Positions 1 to 5,009 of a stretch of 5,723 nucleotides of DNA are shown here, piece after piece; the stretch's first letter is position 1; every line of letters starts with the position of its first letter. The notes below the pieces were generated by a model that was given only the letters and a program-made list of their open reading frames with translations, did no database searches and had not been told where the DNA came from. Source of the DNA: UBA4055 sp036721445 (GTDB lineage Bacteria; UBA4055); contig DAIMKZ010000125.1 of assembly GCA_036721445.1 (NCBI GenBank), forward strand, positions 1 to 5,723, read 5' to 3'. Position numbers and translations under genes: made by a program.

Positions 1-2446
1 TCCTATCATCATTATACTGTGCCGCATACTCCCATTCTGCTTCAGTAGGTAATCTGTATCCGTTTTCATACCATCTGAATTTCACGGCATCCCAATTAGC
101 ATCTTGTATAGTTGGAACAGTACCCCATGAATCTGGATCTGTTGTACCGTTTATTACATAACAGGGATTTAATCCTTCAACAATACTCCTTTTATTGCAA
201 TATACAATAACGTCGTACCAGCTAATATAGTATACAGGATAACTATCCCCAACTCCTTCCTCATGAGAAGGGTTTGTACCCATAATATCATACCATTCTT
301 TCTGAGTGGTTTCGTATTTGGCCATATAGAAACTGTGACTGATCGTGACTTGATGAACTGGTTCGGCAACTCCGACTTGACCCATCATGAAAGTGCCTGC
401 AGGGACAAGGATCATTTCATTATTTGTCTGCTGTGCCCAGGCTTCAACGACGGCTGTTGTGGCGCTATAGTCTGTTCCGTAATACGCTTTTACTCTGTAA
501 TAGTATTTTCCTGTGTCTGCGACGGTTTCAGTCCATGTAACGATGTTTGAATTGACTGATGCGTAATTGTCTTCCCAGAAGCCGCCGTCGTATTTTCTGT
601 CGATCCAGAAGCCTGTTTCGCCTGCGGAATTGTCGGTCCAGTTGAGGGTGATCTGCATCCCGTTTACCTGGGTGGTCAGGTTGGATGGTGCAGGGAAAGT
701 GTTGTCTATCGATCCGGTTTCGACTGAGTTGGAATAGTTCGTTGTATAGTACGCTTTTACTCTGTAAACAAGATTAGCGTTGATCACCGCCGAATCGTCA
801 GTCCATTGAGTCGCGTTCGATCCCGCCGTCGCGTACGAGTTCGTCCATGTCCCGTTGACGGACCTGTCTATCACAAAACCCTCTTCTCCGGCGCTGTTGT
901 CGCTCCAGCTGATCCTGACAGAGTTAATATCCAGCTTATTGTAAGAAAGGTTCGCAGGTGCGGGAATAGTATTATCGATCACGTCCGAAACAAGATAGTT
1001 CGAATAATTACTGCCTGCTTTACCATATATCCTGTACTGAATATCCAGATTAACTTCCGCAGTCGTATCCGTCCATTGCGTAGAATCAGCCCCTGCAGAT
1101 CCGTAAGCAATGACCCATTCACCGGAATTAACTCTCTTATCAATAAAGAAACCTTCCTCTCCCACGCTGTTGTCCGTCCAGTTCAGTCTGATGGAAGTAA
1201 GGTTCAATTTAGTAACGATCAGGTTAGAAGGAGGCGGGAAATTGATATCGTTAACATTAGCCGCGGAATATCCCGAATAGTACCTCACAGCAAGAACGTC
1301 CTTATAGGCTCTGATCCTGTAAGCAAGACTGTCGTTAATATCTACGGGAGAATCAGTCCAGTATTCCGTGTTCCCGGAAAGCAGCTGAAGCCCGTTCTCC
1401 CAGACGCCTGACGAATTTTTTCTGTCAATAATAAAACCGTCCTCACCCAGAGAATTGTCGGTCCAGTCAAGCCGGACACTGTTGAGGTCCATCTGATTAA
1501 GAACAAGGTTGGTCGGTTCGGGGAAAGTATTGTCCACCAGATTGGAGACCGCGTAATCGGATTTGGCAGTACCTTTGAAAGCGTACATCCTGTATTGGAT
1601 CGTCTCGTTCAGATCGGCATTGTGGTCTGTCCAGGAAGTAGAATCGGCCGGAGCAGTATAGTAATCCACCCACGCGCCGTCGCCCGTCTTCTTTTCGACC
1701 TTGAAAGCCTCTTCCCCGTTACTGTTGTCGGTCCAGCTTATATTAATAGTTGTAATATCGGCACCTTCAGCCTTAAAATTGCTCGGAGCGGGAACTTTTG
1801 TATCGATCCAGTCAGTCGCGGGAGCGGAAGACCTCACATCTTTCCTGTAGGCCCAAACTCTGTACCTGATACTGTCATTGAGCACTATCGTCGAGTCCGT
1901 CCATGACTCAATATTTTCCGTTACAAGCGCAAGACTGTCGGCCCAGTCCCCGTCAGAATATCTGTCGATAATAAAACCGTCTTCCCCGTTGGAATTGTCG
2001 GACCATCTGAGCTGTATCGTGTTAAGGTCGATCCTGGTAAAATTTATATTTGTCGGAGGAGGGAACATATTGAACACATTAGCTTCGACAGGCTTTGAAA
2101 GGTTTTCGTCGTAGCCCACTCTCACGCGGTAATAATTCGTTTCGTTGACCGCAGCCAGTGAATCGGTAAAATAGTATATGTCTTTAGTAAATAATTTATA
2201 TTTTTCCTGCCATGTGCCGTTCCCGATCTTTCTGTCTATCTGAAATGTGTAGCCGTCTTTATTCAGATAATCCGAATCCCATATCACCTTGATCTGGTCT
2301 ATTTTCTGTATTTCAAGCGATACATTATTGAGAGCCGTAACCTCTCCCCAGTCAGGGTCGAAAGGGTTCGTGTGCTCATAGTCCGAGCATGCCCAGATCG
2401 CTATCAAAAGAATAATCGCCGAAAGAATGTATGCAGTTTTCTTCAT
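1..2446 (-). CDS. Surface lipoprotein with seven FN3 repeats and an FGE/SUMF1-type domain (3' end outside the window)
   Basis: The open frame gives 815 residues from the ATG at 2446 and runs off the left edge without an internal stop. Residues 1-20 form a lipoprotein signal ending IWA-Cys20 (Trp at -2 is unusual for a lipobox), followed by SDYEHTNPFDPD, a style common in lipoproteins of the Bacteroidota/Chlorobiota/Cloacimonadota group. Seven FN3 repeats of about 90 residues begin near residues 35, 128, 217, 308, 403, 494 and 584, each with a W(T/S)DNS-G-E turn. From residue 676 an FGE-sulfatase/SUMF1-like fold starts: MILVPAGTFMMG, YETTQKEWYDIMG, YCNKRS, NPCY and RLPTEAEWEYAA (798-809). The end of the domain, where formylglycine-generating enzymes carry their active-site cysteines, is not visible, so catalysis cannot be judged. 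Many such secreted domains are structural or carbohydrate-binding. The start is supported by GAGGAAAG at 2451-2458. The gene lies 16 bp after its upstream neighbour, so co-transcription is likely. Cell-surface adhesion or display is inferred. Confidence 0.93.
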   Translation of the reverse strand, partial: MKKTAYILSAIILLIAIWACSDYEHTNPFDPDWGEVTALNNVSLEIQKIDQIKVIWDSDYLNKDGYTFQIDRKIGNGTWQEKYKLFTKDIYYFTDSLAAVNETNYYRVRVGYDENLSKPVEANVFNMFPPPTNINFTRIDLNTIQLRWSDNSNGEDGFIIDRYSDGDWADSLALVTENIESWTDSTIVLNDSIRYRVWAYRKDVRSSAPATDWIDTKVPAPSNFKAEGADITTINISWTDNSNGEEAFKVEKKTGDGAWVDYYTAPADSTSWTDHNADLNETIQYRMYAFKGTAKSDYAVSNLVDNTFPEPTNLVLNQMDLNSVRLDWTDNSLGEDGFIIDRKNSSGVWENGLQLLSGNTEYWTDSPVDINDSLAYRIRAYKDVLAVRYYSGYSAANVNDINFPPPSNLIVTKLNLTSIRLNWTDNSVGEEGFFIDKRVNSGEWVIAYGSAGADSTQWTDTTAEVNLDIQYRIYGKAGSNYSNYLVSDVIDNTIPAPANLSYNKLDINSVRISWSDNSAGEEGFVIDRSVNGTWTNSYATAGSNATQWTDDSAVINANLVYRVKAYYTTNYSNSVETGSIDNTFPAPSNLTTQVNGMQITLNWTDNSAGETGFWIDRKYDGGFWEDNYASVNSNIVTWTETVADTGKYYYRVKAYYGTDYSATTAVVEAWAQQTNNEMILVPAGTFMMGQVGVAEPVHQVTISHSFYMAKYETTQKEWYDIMGTNPSHEEGVGDSYPVYYISWYDVIVYCNKRSIVEGLNPCYVINGTTDPDSWGTVPTIQDANWDAVKFRWYENGYRLPTEAEWEYAAQYNDDR
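430..2345 (-). repeat. Array of seven tandem fibronectin type III repeats within the lipoprotein gene
   Basis: Repeat starts on the minus strand are near 2344 (divergent first copy), 2065, 1798, 1525, 1240, 967 and 697. Each unit opens with a (F/I/V)P-(A/P/E)-P-(S/T/A)N segment, carries (L/I)-x-W-(T/S)-DNS-x-GE-(D/E/T)-(G/A)-F in its first half, then a (S/T/E)-x-x-W-T-(D/E) strand and a Y-R-(V/I/M)-x-(A/G) strand, which is the usual FN3 pattern. Copies six and seven are closest at DNA level: they share an exact 18-base stretch (483-500 and 750-767) that encodes the YRVKAYY segment. The array probably acts as a spacer that holds the C-terminal domain away from the outer membrane. Confidence 0.88.
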
Positions 2447-2462
2447 TTAACTTTCCTCAAAG

Positions 2463-3239
2463 CTAGTATTTACTTTCCATATACCACGAATAAAAGAAAT
2501 ATCCCAGAGGCACAAGAGAGACAGAGAACGTGATATTCCTGTAATCCTTGTTTGAATTCGCCTTATCGTAAAGGTCAACAGCCTCCAGAGTAGTTGTCGC
2601 CGATTCGTAATCGTCATAATAAGAGTCCGCCTGAGCATTGAAATAAGTTCCGAGCGCGGCTGAACCCACAAAAGCTCCCAGACCGATCCACTTCTGCGTT
2701 CTCCAGAACCTTCTGTCCTTTTCGTTTATATCTCTTGAAAGCTTGAGCTTTTCAGTCTCCGCGTTTATCCTGGCAAGCTCTCTTTCATGCTCAAGTTTAG
2801 CTTCAAGCGCTTTACGCTCCGCTTCCTGCTTTATCCTCTGCCTTTCTCTTTCGGCTTCAGCCTGCTCAAGCCTCATCTTCTCTTTTTCTTCGTAAACACC
2901 GAGGATCTTCTGCTCGTCGACTTCCGCGCTGATCTTATAAAAAATTGTGGAAGCCAGTTTATCGATTTTTTCCTCAACGATCTTTACATCCATCATCATG
3001 GCTTCCGCGTTCGCGATAATCTCGTCCGATTCGGTCTGATAGTTCCTGACAATGGTCTCGCTCCTCAGATAGGTCGCGAACTTTTCGACGGCGTCCCTTT
3101 TGGCGAGCGTCTGACACTTCTGTTTCGCTTCGGTCAGAGTCTCGTCATCACCGTAAGTGTAAGTGTATTCTCCATAGATGGTCTTAGCATAGGTCACGCA
3201 TAAAATAGCCAAAAACGCAAAAGCAGCAATCCGCTTCAT
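2463..3239 (-). CDS. Exported coiled-coil envelope protein with LPP20/FlgT-N-like domain
   Basis: This is a 258-residue protein that I cannot assign to a named gene. Residues 1-18 are a Sec signal peptide with a likely cut after Thr-Tyr-Ala18. Residues 24-112 have the layout of LPP20/FlgT-N-type domains: a short beta segment rich in Tyr/Thr, an EAKQKCQTLAKRDAVEKFATYL helix in which alternating positions favour Ala, then a long helix and a closing strand STIFYKISAEV. This resemblance is by eye. Residues 115-175 are a highly charged Glu/Arg/Lys coiled coil. Residues 184-203 (WIGLGAFVGSAALGTYF) look like a membrane segment or hairpin, and 236-253 form a second hydrophobic stretch near the C-terminus. 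The start is supported by GGAGAAG at 3242-3248. It is the first gene of a probable operon with the FN3/FGE lipoprotein, so a role in the envelope, perhaps in assembly or anchoring, is inferred from context only. Confidence 0.9.
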   Translation of the reverse strand: MKRIAAFAFLAILCVTYAKTIYGEYTYTYGDDETLTEAKQKCQTLAKRDAVEKFATYLRSETIVRNYQTESDEIIANAEAMMMDVKIVEEKIDKLASTIFYKISAEVDEQKILGVYEEKEKMRLEQAEAERERQRIKQEAERKALEAKLEHERELARINAETEKLKLSRDINEKDRRFWRTQKWIGLGAFVGSAALGTYFNAQADSYYDDYESATTTLEAVDLYDKANSNKDYRNITFSVSLVPLGYFFYSWYMESKY

Positions 3240-3263
3240 AACTTCTCCGGTTTATATAAACTG

Positions 3264-3284
3264 AAAATGAATATAATTCATTTT
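3264..3284. promoter_or_regulatory. Perfect inverted repeat over the -10 box (candidate operator)
   Basis: The arms AAAATGAAT and ATTCATTTT are exact reverse complements separated by ATA, making a 21-base symmetric site. It covers the whole -10 box and most of the predicted start region of the envelope operon. A repressor bound here would block RNA polymerase. Symmetry in A+T-rich DNA arises by chance more easily than elsewhere, so the operator role is an inference. Confidence 0.4.
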
Positions 3285-3298
3285 GTATATATTGTCAA
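3270..3298 (-). promoter_or_regulatory. Sigma70-like promoter for the envelope operon
   Basis: Reading the minus strand, TTGACA (3298-3293) is followed by a 17-base spacer and TATATT (3275-3270). That is a perfect -35 box and a five-of-six -10 box at ideal spacing. The predicted transcription start near 3263 leaves a leader of about 24 bases that holds the GGAGAAG ribosome-binding site of the coiled-coil gene. No promoter is needed for the lipoprotein gene downstream, since only 16 bases separate the two. Confidence 0.75.
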
Positions 3299-3330
3299 AA
3301 GGTAAATTTAGGAGAGATTTATTGTTGCTT

Positions 3331-3353
3331 TAAGGTCGCAAATTGCGACCTTA
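3331..3353. repeat. Palindrome 1 of the ORF6N relic (TCGCA-N3-TGCGA core)
   Basis: The arms TAAGGTCGCAA and TTGCGACCTTA are perfect reverse complements around a single A, 23 bases in all. On the minus strand one frame reads RSQFATL, the typical ORF6N Ser-Gln-x-Ala segment, but it lies after the relic's YVFTE motif, where that segment does not belong. No run of T follows on either strand, so it does not look like an intrinsic terminator. Confidence 0.8.
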
Positions 3354-3406
3354 TATTCTGCAACTTAAAGCTCTGTGAAGACATAAGTCCAATATTGTTC
3401 CTACCC

Positions 3407-3437
3407 AACTTGAGGTGCCAATTTGGCACCTCAAGTT
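3407..3437. repeat. Palindrome 2 of the ORF6N relic (longest)
   Basis: The arms AACTTGAGGTGCCAA and TTGGCACCTCAAGTT are perfect over 15 bases around a single T, 31 bases in all. It sits in the extra DNA between the SQIA and YVFTE remnants of the relic. Its minus-strand frame, continuous with the SQIA frame after two stops, reads KLEVPNWHLKL. No T-run follows, so a terminator is unlikely, but the sequence could form a strong hairpin or cruciform. Confidence 0.85.
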
Positions 3438-3479
3438 TAGAATCGTACTGAATTCTGCATGTTATTTAAGCTCCATCTT

Positions 3480-3495
3480 ATGTCCAATTGGACAT
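3480..3495. repeat. Palindrome 3 of the ORF6N relic
   Basis: ATGTCCAATTGGACAT is an exact 16-base palindrome. It shares bases 3494-3495 with the next palindrome, so the two are fused back to back. On the minus strand it encodes the MSNWT part of the relic, directly after SQIA. Confidence 0.75.
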
Positions 3496-3508
3496 CGCAA
3501 TTTGCGAT
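3494..3508. repeat. Palindrome 4 of the ORF6N relic (TCGCA-N3-TGCGA core)
   Basis: ATCGCAATTTGCGAT has perfect 7-base arms around a single T. The minus strand encodes the Ser-Gln-Ile-Ala of the relic, the position equivalent to Ser-Gln-Asn-Ala in the intact ORF6N gene, which is also palindromic (4680-4704). Confidence 0.7.
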
Positions 3509-3601
3509 CTCCATTCTGTAACCTCGCTATTAGTCATAAGAAAGCAAAACTCATTCGGAAATCTTTCAAAATCCTTCTATACTTGCATTAAATCTCTCGA
3601 T

Positions 3602-3658
3602 TGCACAACGGCTGTGCATTGTTTCGTCAGTTTGCACAATTATTCATAAATTTTGTGC
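3602..3658. repeat. Cluster of TGCACAA / TTGTGC half-sites
   Basis: TGCACA (3602-3607) and TGTGCA (3613-3618) form a 6-base inverted repeat with a 5-base loop. A second TGCACAA lies at 3633-3639, with TTGTGC at 3653-3658 forming a wider inverted pair. The four half-sites lie within 57 bases between the end of the rhuM-like gene and the recognisable part of the relic. Apart from these and the relic, I see no gene, terminator or other motif in 3598-3700. Confidence 0.5.
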
Positions 3659-3700
3659 GTTTCTTATCATTCACTAAGCAATTTATATATCGATCTTTAT

Positions 3701-4567
3701 TCAAATAAAGGCTTTCATATCCAGCTGAGATATTAGTCTGAAAGACTGCTTCCCTATCTTTGAGAACGCGAACCACTTTTTGCCGAGATCTTTCAGCGAT
3801 GCTCCGAAATGATAGACTTCGTTCCCGTCTATAATGATAAATCTGTCATGCGACCTTCTGAATTCTTTTATCTCTACGGGAAAATACTGCCTGCCGAACT
3901 TCTCCGCGTCCTGCTTAAGCTGTACGGTTACGATCTTTGTGAGTATCAGAACTTTTATTCCCGGCTTTAATTTCGAAAGATGTACAAGGACGGTATCGTC
4001 GATATAATTATCTATGAGAACTATCGAGGACTTCGCGCTCCTGAAAAGGTCAGATACGAACTTGTAGGCGTCAAATACCTGACCGTCGAAGAAGATGCCC
4101 TGCTTTGGAATAAAATCTTTAGAACCTACAATTTCAGAAATATCATCAACTTTCTTTTGTAATTTCTTTACATCACCTTCCAAATTCAAAAGTCTTTGTT
4201 GTGTTATCCGGTCTGTATTTATCACATAACCGTTAAGGATATAATTTCTTAATATATTAGTGCTCCATTGCCTGAATTTAATCGCCTTTGCCGAATTTGT
4301 CCTGTATCCGACTGCCAGAATAATATCCAGGCTGTATAGATTTACAGGTTTATCTGAATTTGCAAAGTGCATTTTCTGCACATTGCTTTCTTCGTCTACT
4401 TCTTTATCCTTTAAAATATTTTTAATGTGTCTCGTTATGACCGTTCTGTCTTTTTCAAATAAGTTTGAAATCTCATCCTGCCTGAGCCACACTGTCTCAT
4501 TATTAAGCGATACTTTCAGTTCCAGCTCTCCATCCTGATATATGATCAGATCACTATTAGAATTCAT
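3701..4567 (-). CDS. RhuM-family DNA-binding protein fused to a PLD-like C-terminal domain
   Basis: This 288-residue protein has three parts. Residues 6-118 are the Virulence_RhuM domain: YQDGELELKVSLNNETVWL, then EISNLFEKDRTVITRHIKNI, VNLYSLDIILAVGYR and FRQWSTNILRNYILNGYVI. Residues 119-150 form a short coiled-coil linker. Residues 155-270 are a phospholipase-D-like domain with IVLIDNYID, HDRFIIID (His240, Arg242, Asp247) and the GASLKDLGKKWFAFSK tail known from many ORF6N and RhuM proteins. The catalytic PLD signature is HxK(x)4D. Here Arg replaces Lys and only one such motif is present, so nuclease activity is doubtful without dimerisation. RhuM genes often sit near restriction-modification systems or Fic-type toxins; none is in view. 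The start codon overlaps the upstream ORF6N stop as ATGA, and GAGG (4574-4577) inside the end of that gene is its ribosome-binding site, implying translational coupling. The cellular role is unknown. Confidence 0.92.
   Translation of the reverse strand: MNSNSDLIIYQDGELELKVSLNNETVWLRQDEISNLFEKDRTVITRHIKNILKDKEVDEESNVQKMHFANSDKPVNLYSLDIILAVGYRTNSAKAIKFRQWSTNILRNYILNGYVINTDRITQQRLLNLEGDVKKLQKKVDDISEIVGSKDFIPKQGIFFDGQVFDAYKFVSDLFRSAKSSIVLIDNYIDDTVLVHLSKLKPGIKVLILTKIVTVQLKQDAEKFGRQYFPVEIKEFRRSHDRFIIIDGNEVYHFGASLKDLGKKWFAFSKIGKQSFRLISQLDMKAFI
4367..4381. repeat. Small inverted repeat inside the RhuM domain
   Basis: GTGCA and TGCAC flank TTTTC, giving 5-base arms in the stretch that encodes VQKMH (residues 63-67) of the RhuM domain. 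The site lies just before the conserved YSLDIILAVGYR segment, the same relative place as the palindrome before YVFTEQG in the ORF6N gene. The arms are short, so chance is a fair alternative. Confidence 0.35.
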
Positions 4568-4908
4568 TGATCACCTCTGCAGATCTTTAGTACAATTTTA
4601 CTTTTCAGAACGGACAACAACAAAGCAACTCCCTGTTCAGTAAAAACATAAGGATTTGTCCCTCCCAAATGCTTAATTGATGGTATCGCATTTTGCGATA
4701 CCATGTAGCTGATTTCTTTTTTATTAAGCTGAAACATAAAGTCATTTGGAAATCGTTTCTGATTCCTTTTTACCTGCTCACGCAATCTGAATGGCTTAAC
4801 TCCATACAGCTCCGCCAAGTCTCTGTCCAGCATGACCTGGAATCCCCGTATCGAAAAAATCCTATCCCTGATACTCTCTTCGAACTTAACAACTTCACCC
4901 TTTGACAT
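4564..4908 (-). CDS. Short ORF6N-domain DNA-binding protein
   Basis: This 114-residue protein belongs to the ORF6N/KilA-N superfamily of phage-type DNA-binding proteins. Residues 9-57 carry the hallmark FSIRGFQVMLDRDLAELYGV, RLREQVKRN and KRFPNDFMF, residues 69-76 are MVSQNAIP, and residues 86-101 are NPYVFTEQGVALLLSVL. Family members usually go on after VLxSKIA with a helix (roughly MRAF), a coiled coil and a variable C-terminal domain. Here the protein ends KSKIVLKICRGDQ, so the tail is lost or was never part of this form, while the domain itself is nearly complete. Its TGA overlaps the ATG of the rhuM-like gene, and the C-terminal coding bases double as that gene's ribosome-binding site. 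No strong Shine-Dalgarno precedes its own ATG (GGTG at 4913-4916 is the best). The start fits the family's usual N-terminus. It may act as regulator of, or partner for, the RhuM-PLD protein. Confidence 0.88.
   Translation of the reverse strand: MSKGEVVKFEESIRDRIFSIRGFQVMLDRDLAELYGVKPFRLREQVKRNQKRFPNDFMFQLNKKEISYMVSQNAIPSIKHLGGTNPYVFTEQGVALLLSVLKSKIVLKICRGDQ
4680..4704. repeat. In-gene palindrome encoding Met-Val-Ser-Gln-Asn-Ala-Ile-Pro of ORF6N
   Basis: The arms ATGGTATCGCA and TGCGATACCAT, 11 bases each, are perfect reverse complements around TTT. The site lies entirely inside the intact ORF6N coding sequence and encodes residues 69-76 plus the first base of codon 77. Its core TCGCA-N3-TGCGA is shared with the palindromes at 3331-3353 and 3494-3508. 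Confidence 0.85.
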
Positions 4909-4920
4909 ATCCGCACCCGA

Positions 4921-4926
4921 ATTATA
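4921..4926 (-). promoter_or_regulatory. Possible -10 box of the ORF6N-rhuM operon
   Basis: The minus strand has a perfect TATAAT here, 12 bases before the ATG. The position 17 bases upstream reads CCTCTG, not a -35 box. The only TTGACA (4958-4953) is 26 bases away, too far to pair with it. Transcription from this box would begin near 4914 and give an almost leaderless message, so the assignment is weak. Confidence 0.3.
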
Positions 4927-4950
4927 TTACAGGCAATATAAAACAGAGGG

Positions 4951-4969
4951 CGTGTCAAATCGTGACACG
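4951..4969. promoter_or_regulatory. Inverted repeat upstream of the ORF6N-rhuM operon (candidate operator)
   Basis: CGTGTCA and TGACACG are exact 7-base reverse complements separated by AATCG. The site lies 43 bases upstream of the ORF6N start, in the divergent gap shared with the lipocalin gene. The arm size and 5-base spacing fit a dimeric DNA-binding protein, and autoregulation by ORF6N or RhuM is one option. No T-run follows on either strand, so it is not a terminator. Confidence 0.4.
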
Positions 4970-5009
4970 GATCGAAAATAAAAAATAATGTTTTATAACC
5001 CGAGATGAA

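Larger units (their letters stand above)
3359..3597 (-). pseudogene. Decayed ORF6N-domain gene
   Basis: Reading from 3597, the frame gives RDLMQV, a TAG stop (3579-3577), then KDFERFPNEFCFLMTNSEV and WRSQIAMSNWT, before a TAA at 3480-3478. This matches in order the intact ORF6N protein in this window (RLREQVKRNQKRFPNDFMFQLNK, then VSQNA). A second frame, from 3479, gives KMELK, and a third gives TYVFTEL-stop-VA (3388-3359), matching PYVFTEQGVA of the intact protein. The order is kept, but the distance from SQIA to YVFTE is about 110 bases, against about 45 in the intact gene. The extra DNA includes a 31-base palindrome. The fragment lies just downstream of the rhuM-like gene on the same strand, so it is probably a leftover of a duplicated or recombined ORF6N/RhuM locus. 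Confidence 0.65.

Noticed and set aside
169..369. Open frame of 66 codons on the minus strand
   Set aside because: It lies in another frame of the FN3/FGE lipoprotein gene, whose own frame gives clear domain motifs across the same bases.
806..1906. Plus-strand open frames of 201 and 103 codons
   Set aside because: They run antisense to the FN3 repeats. Their composition reflects the complementary codons, and they show no domain or ribosome-binding site.
2787..3203. Plus-strand open frame of 138 codons rich in Phe and Leu
   Set aside because: It is the antisense of the Glu/Lys-rich coiled-coil gene; Phe/Leu richness is the expected complement of GAA/AAG codons.
3331..3437. Intrinsic terminators formed by the strong hairpins
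   Set aside because: No run of T follows any of the hairpins on either strand.
3331..3508. Insertion-sequence or MITE ends
   Set aside because: No transposase, no matching pair of terminal inverted repeats around a unit, and no clear target duplication.
3260..3700. CRISPR array suggested by repeated palindromes
   Set aside because: The palindromes differ in sequence and length and there are no regular direct repeats with spacers.
4951..4969. Bidirectional terminator between the divergent genes
   Set aside because: The genes are divergent, so none is expected, and the stem is short with no T-run on either side.
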